The notes under the pieces were generated by a model. That model worked only from the letters and a program-made list of their open reading frames with translations. It had not been told where the DNA came from and searched no databases. Positions 1-13,883 of a stretch of DNA of 64,000 bases are shown piece by piece. The position numbers and the translations under genes were made by a program. Source of the stretch: Panagrolaimus kolymaensis (Eukaryota > Nematoda > Chromadorea > Rhabditida > Panagrolaimidae); the NCBI GenBank assembly GCA_028622995.1, contig JAJQJQ010000004.1, forward strand, positions 2,728,001-2,792,000, read 5' to 3'. Position 1 is the first letter of the stretch. The number at the start of each line of letters is the position of its first letter.

Positions 1-172
1 CACCGAGATAATAAAACGAAACAATTTAAAATTCAATAAAAAGAAAAGAATGGCACAAAAAGAAAACATTCCTAACCCGCTGCTGGCAAAGAATAGAATG
101 GGAGTATTTTTTTAAATATTTGTTTTAGTTGTTGAAAAAAATTTAATTTAAATAATATATATTTATTGTATT

Positions 173-3100
173 TTAATTTATAATTGTTGCAGAATGCTGT
201 TGTAAATTATTATGAAGTTGTTGAAGAGCTGAAACTGAAGATGCAACGGATGTTGTGGAAAGATTTCCTCCTCCATTATGTTGAGGTAAATTTGCAAGTT
301 GATGCATCGCTGAAATCATATCCGGGCTAAACATATTCATATTCATTCCAGGTGGAAGATTAGGTAATCCACTGGGATTAGCTGCACCAAGACCCATAGG
401 TGAAGCAAATTGTGTCATTCGACTAAGATGATGGCCAAAATTTAAGGGAGATCCACCCATAGTATTGGACAATGAATTATTGCCATTAACATTTCCAGCA
501 TTTGCACTCACGGCATTATTAAGTTGTTGATTCAAAGCATCAAGATGGGATGAATGGTTTCCAAGAAGTCCACCATTATTGCCACCAACATTGTTGCTGT
601 TAGAATGTGAGGATCTATCATGATTTGGGTTATTTCTATGCGAGTTTGAATGTGGATGAGAGTGTGATGGTTGTGAATTTCCTCCTCCCGTTGATGTATT
701 TCCTTGTGATTGGGCTTCTGCTTCAGCTCTAGCTTTCATTGCATGCGATTTCATATGAGCATTAAGAGATTTAACCTTTTCAAATCGTTTATCACATAAT
801 CTGCAATGGAAAAATCCATCAGCAGAAGGTTGGGCGCCTTTTTTAGATGCTGTGACTCGATGAATCTAAACCAAATAGAGATTAATTATAAATGTTAAAA
901 AACAGGAAGCTGTGACGCTGATGACTTACATTTGCAATTTTAGCATGTAATATATCCGGATTAAAACCTGTTGGCATTCTTTCATTTGTAGCTGGTGAAG
1001 CAAAAATATCATTATTTCCAACGGATGGTGGTTGAGAATATGATTGTCCTGTGCCAGCAGAATTACCCACGGATGAGGGACTTGGTGAAGGGAAAACTCC
1101 ATTTTCACCATGAAGCCATGGATAAAGGCTTAAACCATTTGCGGCTGCTACCGCGATGGATGGAATAGGAGCTTCAAGTTTTTCAGGTTCAACAAATCGA
1201 ACACTATTCTTTCGTTCACTCGGTGAAGGAGTTTCAGCAAGTCTTGGCATTTTAACAGGTCTTGATTCATCAGGTGATCTATCCGATGCATACATAGGAG
1301 TGCCAACATCCGTGTCTGATTCTGATTCAATTTCATCTTCACTACTTTCTTCCATTGGATGATCTTGGAATGGAGTGGCTTTGGATACTGATGTGGGATA
1401 ATCAAGTTGTTGTTCCAATAAATGTCTTTTACGGCGAAGATTTCGAAGCTTTCTATAATCATCCGGGCACATTTTCTTCCACATATAATAAAATTCAATA
1501 CAATCTTTCACTGTTCGATTGCCTAATTCTGCAGAAACTTGATGAAAATCTTTTTCACTTTTATATATTGCATCCTGAAATGATTGAATATCATCTGGAG
1601 TCCAATTTTCAACATTGCTATATCGATAATTATAAATTATTGGATATTGTTCCCAATCAAGCGTATCAGAACGAAGTAAATCCATAACCGCTGCTTGAAT
1701 ATTACCCTTATTTTCCATTAATATATGTAATGCCAATTCTTTATTATGTCCAACTTTGGGTACAGATGCACTACATGCCAGTGCTTCATATGCAGCAACT
1801 AAAAAAAGAAAAAAGTATATTAATAAAGTTAGTCTTGAAAAATAAAAGTGACGAATATTGATTTTAAGAGAACACAATAAAAGAGTACTGTAAATTAATG
1901 CAAAAAAATGCGACTTGGGTTAAATAAAATTTTGTTAAAAATAGAGCAAAAAATAGGAGAAAATTGAATTAAATTAGCATCAATTTTTTTATTATTGTCA
2001 AAAAAACAGTAACCGAAATAAATGTTACTCGACAAAAATAGAATGCTTACCAGTTTGTTCATCCAAATGTTCGGTAACATTGCAATCAAAAAGGCATTCA
2101 TCTCGATCTGGAATAGCTTCACGCTCATGTGGCATAATTTCTCGATCAGCCCATTTTCGAACTCTTGCTTGATAATGTTTTCCAAGATTTATGTGTGGAG
2201 TAATATCGGATTCGCATGGTTGATAATCATAATATGCTTCAGATAAAGTTGAAATTTTTCGATTTATTATTGGTTCATCCATGGAAACTGTGGACATTTT
2301 CCTTATAACAACATCGTCGCCGCCAGAAGTTGAAGCTCGAATGGAACATTTTCGGGGTTGTTGAATGTAGCGAGTTTGTAAAGCTTCAAGGGATTTTCCA
2401 GACATTGATGATTCAGCTGATTCCTTTCTTAATGCTTCAAGTTCGGCAACAAATCCAGTCTAAAAAAATGCAAAGATAAGTATCGTTTTTCCATGGAAAG
2501 ACAAAAGGGTTTTTTTTACGGCAAGAGCAAAACACAATTTTTAACTTTCAGACAGTAATTAAACTTCGACAAGGAGCTTTTATTATTCTCACCGAACTTG
2601 AATCCCTGTTTTGTTTTGTTTTCTTTTTTTTAATGTATCATACAAGAAGTTTAAAGTCAAAGGTTGATTACGTGACTGTCTCATAATAAAAAAATAAAAT
2701 ATGTGATGGTTCTTAAACAATTGCAATAAAACTTCTTTTTTTCTTTTTGGTTAAAATGATTTCAAAACAAGCTCATTAGTTCTTTTTCGTTCCAAATAAT
2801 GATAAACTAACTGACGCTGAATGCAATATAAAAAACGGTGAAAATAGAACAACTCTCTTTTGGCCAACAACGATTGTGAAAGAATTTTGTTTAGGAAAGT
2901 GAGTGTTCGCTCACTTTTGCAATAACACCTAATAATCTAATCGCTTCACTATAGTTCCCAACAAAAAAAAGGTGAAAGGCAAAAAAAGCGGAAGTATCAT
3001 TGCTTTTTATAGTTTTGAAAGATTAAAATAAATCGAAATAAAATCATACCGAAGTTGTTTCTTGTCCACTGAGAAAGAGGCCAACTTTGCGTTGAGGTCG

Positions 3101-6100
3101 ATTAGCTCGATTATCAATAGGTGGTCGAATAAATGGTGCAGGTGCTGGGGTTAATGATTGCTTTTCATCGGAAAGGGCATCTTCGGGTGTAGCGGGACTT
3201 GGGCCTTGATCCATATCATCTGCAATGCCACTATCTTGTCCCGAACCTGATGGAACTTCTTCTTCCATAATTACATCGGTTGCCATATCAAATAATGCTG
3301 AACGTTTACGGAATTCGGCTAAAAAACGAAGAATAAATAAGAGAATGTTAAAGAATTTTTAAACACGGAAATAAATTCTTTTTTGTATGATAAAAAAAGT
3401 TAAATTTAGAGAAAGTCCAAAACGGAAAAAAATTCATAGTCGCAATAAAGTTGTAGCAAGCATTAAAGAAGAAAAAAGAAGAAAGAAGTAGGCGTTAAAC
3501 TGACCACCTCTTTTTTCGCTTTCCGTCATACATACATTTCAAGAGATCTTATCAAAAATCACATGTCATACACTACCTAAGCAAAACACTTTCCTTACTT
3601 GCATACGCCGTCACCCGAAAAATAACAACAAGTCTTAAACTCAACAAACAAAAAAATGGAAAAACATGAAAATCAAACGTCACAAAATTCTTTTTTTGAT
3701 AACTTTCTCGGCAAATAATCGAATGATAACAAAAATGATCAAAAAATCAAAAGTAAGTATTGAATCTTTTTTAAGGATTTGCACAAATGCTCTCGAAAAA
3801 AATAATCAATCGTTTTTGTCCTATTTTTTGTTCATTCTCTCTGCCACCGCCGCCAATTTGGCAATGTTTTGATAGACATTAACGCCGCAAAAACAGGTCC
3901 ATCAAATTGAGAGAAGAGTGAAAGAAAAAAAGGAACGTAATCTCTCTTTCCATTTTTTTCCGCGTGGTTTTTGCAGAGAAAAACAAAATATGAAAGGAAG
4001 AGGCGACGAACACGAAGGGGTCCGATCTTCGTCTATCTCTGTGATGATGGTGGCGGTGGTGCAAAAAAAAAATTGAACGAAAACACGGCCCAAAAGCAAG
4101 CAGCAACAGTTTATCGCCATCGGTCGTGGTTGTCATACAACCCTAGCAGTCAGCCAGTCAACCTCGTCAGTTAGTGACAAAAAAAAGGTGAGGAAGCAAA
4201 AAAGGCCTTGTCGACGTCGTCAACAACGAAAAAAACGTGTAGTTGTTCTAATCATTACCAAAAAAGAGCAGTAGCAAGCGTGAACGAAGAAAAATATTGC
4301 AATCACATCGAAAAAAAAATTCACTGACTGTCAGTGTCTAACTACTAACAAGGAAAAAAATTACTTTAGGCTTTAAAAAAAAGTATGAAAGGGTTGTTTT
4401 GTTGTTGAATGGTGACGATGGCAAAAAAATAAATAGAGACCATACGAGAATTCTCTAAACTTGTTTTTTGCACTCATAAAAAAATGAAATAAAAGGTTGC
4501 AATGAGAGCAGCATGAGCAAAAAAAGGAAAGTGAAAACAACTGCAACATCAGAAAAACAATTTACAACATAAAAAATGAATTCGAATAAATAAATAAACA
4601 TCAATTCAAAAAAAAGCTGTGCAATGAAACAAATATTTTGTTTGTTTGGAAACTATGCATAATTGTATTTAATTTAAAAAATATGTGTTCAGACATGAGG
4701 AAAAAACATGTCTGAAAATGGGTAATCCAAAACAAATTGTGCTGCAGACAATTAAATGGCTCAAAAACAATGGAGTTTTTTTCATAATGGACAATTGTAC
4801 TCAAAATTTTGATCCCGTAAAATTAAAATTCTCTTCTGAAAGCCTTTAACTAAACAAAAAAGTATCAATAAAAGTGCAAGCCTAGCTTCTGTTTTTAAAC
4901 CAAATACAGACAACCTTGAAAAAATAAATAAATATAAAAAAAATGTTTCTTATCATAAAATCTAAAACCCTATCATTTGGAAGCAGAAATAAAAGGAAAA
5001 AGGAACGCGTTTTTGCTTGCATATACCACTCCTTAGCAAACCTAACAATTTGCATCGAAACTGATTCAAACAAGCAACAATAAAATTGATTCACAAAAAG
5101 ACGACAGACGACAATCGTTGACGACGGCGACGATAAATATTCATAACTATCATCTTTCTTTCTTTTTTATTTCTTTTTTGTCAATGATAAAATATATATT
5201 ATAGAAGTGAAAAAACGTGACTGCAGAGAAAAAAAACCAAAAAAAGAAGAAAGACAGACGGCGACGTCGGCTAAGAAGATCGCAAAACCTATAAAAGGTG
5301 ATAAATCATGGAAGCAAAAAATGCAAAGTAAAAAAGAACCACGTGATGCCATGCATTTTAAAATAATATTATCTCTCTCTTTTTTCACTTAAATAAAAAA
5401 ATTGCAGCAATAAAAAAAGCAACAAGTTGTACTCAATTTTTCGAGAAATAAAAAAAGGTAAAAGAAATAAATAGAAAAATAAAAAGTCAAGTTGCGCAAC
5501 AAGCAACAAAAAAAGCTAACACCTGAATAGTTTTTCCCTTTGGCACTACCCTTGATGCTGTTGCTGCGGCATAGCTGACTCATGCATTCACATTCGCATT
5601 TTTATTGTTGGAAGGCAGTAGCAAAGAATGAAGAAAATGAGAACATTTTATTAACGGTTAAAATGGCGGCGCTATTAATTTCGCAAGGTGGTTAATTTGA
5701 GCATATTAAAAAACAACTTTGAGTTTTTTTTTTCATGTGTATGTAACCTATAATAAAATGAGAAAGAAAAAGGAAAGTGCAAAAATTACTTCCTTTTAAA
5801 AATAAATATTATGTGCTGCACAAAAATGCTAACAACAACAACACAACTTTTTTTTGAGTTTCCTCCTTTTTTATTTTTGTTTTGACAAAGATCTTGAAGA
5901 ATAAAAAACGAACGACATGTAAAGAAAAAAGAAAACAATGGCATTGCCAGTATTGCTGCTGCTAAAGACAATTTGTATTTGTACATATTTATCCTATTTT
6001 GTTATTCACTCAAAAAAAATGAAGCAACTTTTTTTCTCGAATAAGCAAGGAAGCACCCGATTTAAAAAGAATAACAAGTTGGAAAAAAATGGAGGAGGAT

Positions 6101-9100
6101 AAACCAAAGCACAAAGTTGAGAAATAAAAATAGTTTTGCAATGAAAATAGAAAAAAAAGAGAGCTATTTTGCTATTCTTTTCGATGTCCTGTTTTTTTGC
6201 TGCTCTCAAAAATAAAGTGATAATTTTTTTATTTTTTGATTCGAACAGCTTTTCTTTGCCATTCTTTTCTTTCTATCTCAAGCTTGCACTCTTGCACTTG
6301 CTCGAAACGTGGCTGCTTCAGACGACGAAGACATGAAAAAAAGAAAAACAACAACCCCGAACATGCCAGTCAAGAAAATAAAAATGGAAAAAAATAAAAT
6401 GCTCGATTGCGTTTATTTTTTTTTTTTCTTCTTCCTGCAAGTAGCAGCCAGCCGCCAGCCGAAAGAACACGCCGTCAGTTATTTTCTGCAACGTTTTGTG
6501 TTCAACAAGAATAAAAAAAATTGTTTTCCAATTTTTTTCTTTTTTGCATTGCAACAGCTCTTTGAAGAGAGTCCAAGACATAAAAAATGCTTCAGGGCTT
6601 ATTTTTTTTATATTTCATTTGATATTGTGCATATATATCAAAAAAAGGAAGAAGAAAATTTATAGAATGTTGAAAATAGTTACAAATATGGCAACAAAAA
6701 ATAGGAGCGCGAAAATTTGAAGAAGAAAGAAAAAACTTAGCATTTTTTTAAGGAGGAGGCGATGCTAACCAAAATATAAAAGATTATCTAAGATACTAAA
6801 AAAAGACGCAAGTTTATTCTTCTTTCTCATTATTTTGGATAAAAATAATAATATGCATAAGAATTTTGGATGAAGATGTGGTGATGAAATGGTTGAAATC
6901 TAAACTTGGTTTAAGGCTTTTGTAGCGGAAAGCGGAGGAATTTAAACTTAAGCTGCTATTACGTCAAAATTGATATGTCAAAGTTTGGAATTTAAAAAAA
7001 ACTTAATAGAATTTTTGTTTGGCATTCTTAAACTTTGCTAAAATTTCTTGATAACGAATATTAATGGATGCAAATCCCGAGAGTGAATTATTAAATTAAA
7101 AAGATTTTTGGAGCATTCGCTGAAAATGCGCACTAATCCTTTTGCTTGATTGATCCAAAAATATTTCTCATATTTCAAGCGCTTTTTTGATAGCAAAGAG
7201 GTTCAAATGTTCAATGTGAGCAAGCTATTGTCTTATAACTTTTGCCTAGACTACATTTTTAACAAAGATCATGATACCTTCTATCAAAAGTCAAATACAC
7301 AAACAAGGAAGTTCAGAGAGAAAATAAAAATGATGACAGAGAAAAAAATAACTGAAAACAATTTTTTAATGCTCTCAATTTTTTTTGCACACAACAAAAC
7401 CCATAACTAAAAACTAAATAAAATAAATGTACCATTTTTAGGACTAAAAAAACTGAGGTCAACGACTAACTAAGCCTAATGTAAGTAAGTTACAAACACA
7501 ACAAAAGTGCAAAAATATATTTTCCAATAATCGAGTTTTTTCTCTCTCGCCGCAATAGAATTAAAAGAGCTTTTCTTTTTATTTATTTTTACCTTCAAAA
7601 ATTATGCCTAAAAAAATTCAGCACATTATTATTGATATCGTCGAGCTGGAAAATAATTATGTACATACGTTAAAATGGAAAGGAAGAAATGGAAATGTGA
7701 TACAAAAAAAGTGTAAAAAATCACCGGCAAAAAAATTTTCTTTATTTTTTTTTATTGTTGCGAGATTGCACATTTATTTTTGAAGGCGACGCATGCAAAA
7801 AAATAAAAGAGATTGAGACTATCACCCAGAGTACCACCAAAAAAAGCAGAGATTCGTAGTCGCAAATGTAGGAAAAAGGGAATAATTTTTTTAATGTTGC
7901 AAAAAAGTCTATCTTCATGCAAAAAAAAAAGAGAGCAAAAGATCAAATGAAAATAAGAAGATTTTTACTGCTATTTTTTTAATAGAAAAATAAAAAAATG
8001 ACCACGGATGTTTGTTATCGCTGACATCGGAATCGACAATGCAGAAATGCAAGAAAATAGTGAAAAAAATCATTGAATGGTTTTGCGCGTGTTTTAAATT
8101 TACGAAAAAAAGCGGAGAATCATTATTCTTTTTATTCTCTCTCTCCTTTAACCCTTGAGGGTTTTTTATTTCATTTTTCTTTGTCTACCCATTCAAGGAA
8201 AAAAAGGTTTAAAAAATAAATTTGACGTCGTAAAAAACGAGAAAAAAAAACCAAGAAGTTTATTGAGTGTGCGCAAAACTAATAAAAAACAAACGATGGC
8301 TAATACTCTTTAAAAAAACTACGACGCGACGATACAACAATTTACTTGAGTTTTCGACCGACCAGAGTAGAGCAACAACTAACTACCCATCGCTGACGGA
8401 GTAGCAAAAAAAAAAAAAAAGAATTAGTTTTACATTTTTTTTCTTCGTCTTCATCCTTGTTCAATTTTCAATTCTAACTATCTCATATTGCAATTTACAA
8501 ACATAAATTTTGTTAAATAGAAAACGGCTGTTAGAATGAAAATAAAAAACACATGCGTCGTCAATGAATAATTAGATCTTGAGACTTTTTCAAAAAAGAA
8601 ATAATCATGCCATTGCAATTGCAAAATAAAATAAAGTGCAAATCGATTTGAGTCATTTTCTTCTCCATCAAGTCAATCAATCGATTGCACTTTTAGCACA
8701 AATGTTTTTCAAATCTGAACAAAAAAAGCGGCGGGAAGAAGATGGGTCGCTTGAAAAATAATGAAAGAAATAATTGTGTGCAAAAAAAAATCAATCAAAT
8801 AAAAATGGAGCGATTGTAAAAATAGAATTTTGCAATATCATCAAAAAAATAAAATAAAATTTCAAGAAAAAAAGAGAGTTAGCAAAAAATGGAAAGGATT
8901 TTAAAAAAGGAAGCTTTTCATCTAAATAATAATAAGCAACTTTGAAGACTTTAGAATTTGCGAATATAAGGTTTGAAGCTTGATACAGAACTCGCGAAAA
9001 TTTAAATATTTTGCAAACTTTTATTTTTCAAAAGTTTTTCTCAGAAAAAAATAAACTTTAGCTTTCATCCTTTTTTAGGCTACGACAAACAACAACAAAA

Positions 9101-12100
9101 AAAGTAATATTTCAAGAAGATGTGTTACTTTTTTTGCTGCAACTACTTCTGCAATGAATTTAGTTGCAAACAAGCTATTTGTAGACGAAAAAAATAAGAG
9201 AGAGGATAGAGCGAAAATAAAAAAAATAAGCCCACAAGGTTTTTTTGACGACGGCGATGACTACGACTAAAAACAGAGCAGAACACAACCAAGAGTGCTG
9301 CTTGCTACTTGCGCCCGCACAAACAACGTGGATGGTGTACATTTGTCGGCTGTGGTGATGGTTGTGTATGTATTTTTGACGCGCGCTCGAATATTTTAGC
9401 ATCCATATTTTTTTTTTGCATTTGAACAAAAAAGAGCTAAAACTAAAACTAAAGACACTATGAGCAACAACAACATCTTTTGAAAGAAAGAAAAAATAGT
9501 GCTCTTCGCCTCTTTTTTTTGACAAACTTGGTCATCCTCCATTTTCTTTCCCCTTTTTTGCGTTCAAAAAGAAAGAAAAAAAAAACAACAGAGAATTAAA
9601 AAAAAGAAAAAGAAGAAATACATTTATTTTTCCAAGATTTTAGTTTCTCAATTCTCTGGAAAATATATTTCTTTTTGTTGCAAAGAACAGAGTCTCGTCT
9701 CTTGGAATAGAGAGAAAAATGAGAAATGGAAATTACTTTTTTTTGCAAAACAATTGCATTTTCTTTCTTTCGAGGAAGAAGACTGGCTGGCTGGCAGATT
9801 GATAAAAAAAGCAGCTTTTTTTTTATTTATTTCTTTTTTGGAGTTGGTTGTTTGTTTCAACAACGAACGCGGAACCAAAGTTGTTGTTGTTGCAAGGTTT
9901 ATATGTCTAATAGTTCCTTATTATTGAATAGAAATGAAATCAAACAATAAAAAATTTAAAAAAGAAGGAAAAATTGTGCTTTGAAAATAAAAAACGGCTT
10001 TAAAAGTCAGTCGTATATATATGTAACAAGCATGTGTGCAAATAATATGTATAAATGAAATGAGTGCTTTCTTTTCTTTTATTTTTTTGGGTGGTAATTA
10101 TTATTAGTGCAACGTGAAAGAGAAAAGTTTAAACAGCTTTCTTTTTTTTTCTGTTATGGAACTTTGGTGCTAAACTACTGTAGCCGCTTGATAGCTAATA
10201 ATTTTGTTTCGCATGCATATTCTGCGAGAAATGAACTTTTTAAAATTATGTTCTAATAAGCACCAATTAAATTAATATATAGTAAAAAGATCACGATAAA
10301 ATTGCCAAAAAATATATTAAAACTTACACGGCTTTCTTGCAATTTTACAAAACAATCCACTTCCATTTCGAATTGGTGATAGTATGGGTGGAGGAGTATA
10401 TGGAGTTAAACTCAACATTGATGGATTTGATGCATTTCCTGGCACTCTAGTACTTCTTAATTGACTACTAAATCTTCGAAGAGATAATTTTCGTTTATGA
10501 TATTCCAAAACTTGTGATGGAGTTCGTTGTAATGGTTTCTGATCTTCTAGAGAATCTCCGCCGCTATATGAGGGATTCCTATAAAAATAATAAACACGTT
10601 TTTTAATTCATTAATAAGGATGTTGTTGAAATATCAGAGAGCGCATATTTTTGGAGTGAACGCTACACCGTGGGTAACGAAAAAACAAAAGTGCAAGCAT
10701 GCTTTTTTAAAAAAGATTTAAAAAAGGCATCATTAATAATAATAAAAAATATTGGGGGTAAGTAAGTTTTGTTCGTGTATATATATTTTTCTCTAAAAGT
10801 ACATATTCACAAAAAAAAAATTTTTATATGTGGATAAAAAAAGAAGTTCCATAAAAAGAATCATAGCTTTCGGAAAATAAAACATCTGACTTTAACTACA
10901 TACATATTTTCTATTTACGTCGCGAGACGGCAATTTTTTTTTAATTTTACATCCGTCTTTTTTAACCTTTCTAATTATTTCACCTTCCGCGTTTTGAATT
11001 TCTAATGATTGCTGTAAAAAACTACTATGCTCAAACTTTTTAATAACTTATTATTTTTGTCGCGTTTAAAGCTTCAAAATAATCCTTCCTTCCGTGTTGA
11101 TGATGATAACTAGAAAAAGGAAGGAAAAGAGGTAATTCATGTTTACTAAAAAAGTAATTTTTTTACACAAATTAATTTTTGGCTACACTTTTTGCTGTTG
11201 TATTTTTTTACAGACAACAACGACGCGTGTCAAAATAGCATTAGCCATATTTTTGTAATAATTATTAGTTCCGTGTTCTTACTTAGTTTTTGTTTGTTTC
11301 CATTTAAAAAAGATGGCTTTTTAAAGAAGACTAGCCATTTAAAAAAATCTTTTAAGAGAAAGGGATGTTTTTTGAATAATAAATAAATATATTTTGGGAG
11401 AGAAAAAACACAAATTCTACAGCATGTTTTATTAAATATTAAAAGTATAATAACGTGCTTTTTGGATGGGAAAATTAAAAGTTCATTTTCCCAAGACTTT
11501 TTACATTTTCTAAAATGGGAAATATTCACAAACAAGGCTACATTCATATTTTTTATAAAATAAAAATAAACCTTTAAAAACAAAACATTCACTGACTAAT
11601 AAACGCAGGGAAGTTCTCAGGTTTTCTAAAATTTCAATTTAAAAAACCCTATAGCAGGAAAAGCGAAAAATTTAACTTTTATACTTTCCAATCTTCTTTT
11701 GTATTAATTAGCATTAAAAATATTTAGCTTCGAAAATACAGACTTATTTTTGGCTTTCGATAATTTGGAAGATACATAAATATTAAGATAATGAAAAATA
11801 AAAACTCTTACATTTTAAAGTTTGGTGCCAATGACATTTTTCTCCAACTTAAAGGTGGTTGATTTTGGTTTTGAGGATTATCAAGATTCACGGTTACAGT
11901 CGAATGGGCTCGAAATATTTCATGATTTGGTTGTTGTGGAGGAGGATAATTATCAAGAAATCCTGAATGTTGTGGCATCACAATATGACTGAATTTTCTC
12001 ATCGGCGGTGGATGTTGCTGCTGTCGATGGTGGTGTTGTTGCTGTTGTTGTTGAGGTAGTGGTGGTGGCATAGAATAATGTGAATTATTATTATTAAAAT

Positions 12101-13883
12101 TATTAAATGGACTATGTTGTTGCTGCTCTGATGAAGGTTGTGGTGGTGGCTGTAGGGAATGTAAGTAGCCGTTGTTGTTGCTATTAGTATTCGTGCTTCC
12201 CGTGTCCATATTGAATGAAGGAGGAGGTTGCAATGACTGCTGCTGCAACGTTGGAGGTTGCTGTTGATGCGGGTGGTGTTGTAGCTGTGGAGAACAGCTG
12301 AAAAATAAAAAAATTCTGTTAATTTAATTTTTCAAAAAAAAAGAAAAAATTAAAAATAGAAAATGGAATTTAGATGAAGAAGAAAAGTTGTAAACAATTT
12401 GATCAATTTTTTTTATCATAAACCAAAAAGAAATAGAAAAAAGTTGTTTTGATGGAGAAAAGGACCAGGACAAAAAAAAAATACATAAAAATGTGAACTT
12501 TGCGTGTAACACCTACGGGTTAAAAACAGGGTCGAGACCCATAAGTGATTGCATTGTATAAATTTTAACAAAAACACATAAAAATGAATGATTTGTTTTT
12601 GCATTTTAATTATTTTTTTAATCTTTAAATATCAAAACATTATAGTGTAAAAAAATGATAGTTGTGATAAAAGGTATGATGATACAATGAATTTTTAAAC
12701 TTTTATGATATTTTTAGCATTTTAATCAAGCATAAAAGTGCATGGTTATAAAAAAATTCCTGATCAAAAAATAAACAGTTGCTTTTGAAAGAGAAATTTT
12801 CGTCGAAATTAATTATTAAAAATACAAAGATTTATATTTCTAAATATGAACGATAAGAATCAGTGGCAGTAATTTACACCGTTAAAAATCACGTAATAAT
12901 GGTTTGATCATTTTCAAGGTTAAATTTTTTAAACCATAATTACAGTAATTTCTAAACTTTGGTTTTTCCCCTTTCAAAATAAATAACGTTCGAATGACGC
13001 ATAAGAAACGGGATCCTCAAGCTATCATTTGTTTGTGAGATAAATTGTTTTTGCACCAATAACAGCAAAAAATAGTGTCAAAAACAAAAGTTTTTTGAAG
13101 CAAAAAAAGAGAGCAGAAAAAGACTAAAACACCCAAAAACTATCAATAAATATTTTTTTGGTGAAACGAAAAAAACAAGAGTGTCCCTTTTCAAATGAAT
13201 GTGAGACATCAACTGCTTGTTGCTGTTACTCTTGAATGAAATTGGGCGAGAACGAGCGATAGAAAGAGAATCGTCTTTCTAAGGTTTATATATTGTTATT
13301 GACGATGATAATAATAATGATAGACATGGACGATGCAATTGCCCGGTCCAAAATATTTTCTTGATTACCGAAGAAAAAATTGCAGAATTTTTTTTTGAAT
13401 AATGATTTTTTGTCTTTGATAAAAAAAAAAAGTTAAAAATGATCAAATGTAAGGAACTTACTGCTGTGGCTGTGATGGTGGAGGAGGATGCATAAAAGGA
13501 TGTTGTTGTTGTTGTTGCATTTGTGGAGGTGGTAAACCTCCAAAGCTTACAGTTCTTCGAGGTGGAATGGGCTGTAAGGTATTTGAAAAGGATGAAGAAT
13601 GTTGTTGCCGTTGTTGTTGTTGGTGCTGAGGATCCATATCCACTTCCATTTGGTTTTGGGGTTGTGGAGTTGAATAATATTGAGGTGGTTGATGTTGGTT
13701 TGATTGTTGTTGGGATGAGCATTGAATTTCTAATGGACCATAATCACCTCCATTTCCATCATTTCCAAATGGCTGTTGTGGAGGTTGCATGGGTCCTGAA
13801 GGAAAATCACCAGCATCCGATCCAAAGCTATTACTATTGTTATGTGGAGAAACAGTAAAATGACCTTGATTTGGATAATTCAT
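173..13883 (-). CDS. saeg-1: SAEG-1/MIDEAS/TRERF1-like ELM2-SANT-C2H2 corepressor, 7 exons
   Basis: Exons in transcript order are 13883-13462, 12297-11812, 10578-10328, 3318-3050, 2459-2051, 1798-930 and 865-173. They total 3399 nt, giving 1132 aa, and every junction keeps phase with GT/AG ends. Residues 1-300 are rich in Q, P, N and H and look disordered. An ELM2 domain lies at about 562-654 and is split by the exon 5/6 junction. A SANT domain follows at about 677-722 (NWTPDD..., then CIEFYYMWKK). A single C2H2 finger is at 923-943 (CRLC...HMKSH), followed by an S/N/G/H-rich tail. ELM2-SANT proteins recruit class I histone deacetylases, and the extra C2H2 finger matches the TRERF1/ZNF541/MIDEAS group and nematode SAEG-1 rather than MTA, RCOR or MIER. 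The role as a nuclear HDAC-complex subunit is inferred from the family. An AATAAA on the minus strand lies a few bases after the stop. Start 13883 is the first ATG before the Q/P-rich exon. The N-terminal exons are joined by phase only, so a separate upstream gene cannot be fully excluded. Confidence 0.82.
3319..10327 (-). other. 7-kb intron of the SAEG-1-like gene
   Basis: This is the interval between exons 3 and 4. It consists of A/T homopolymers and purine-rich stretches with only short low-complexity ORFs on both strands. I found no conserved domain, tRNA box pair or convincing exon. Its size is striking beside the 45-60 nt introns elsewhere, so it may hold regulatory elements or an alternative promoter. 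No specific site can be supported. Confidence 0.6.

Noticed and set aside
6309..6720. ORFs of 74-118 aa in the 7-kb intron
   Set aside because: Low-complexity K/F-rich readings on both strands without conserved features.
12891..12945. Imperfect inverted repeat around GTAATAATGGTTT
   Set aside because: Short, AT-rich and imperfect; expected by chance in this composition.
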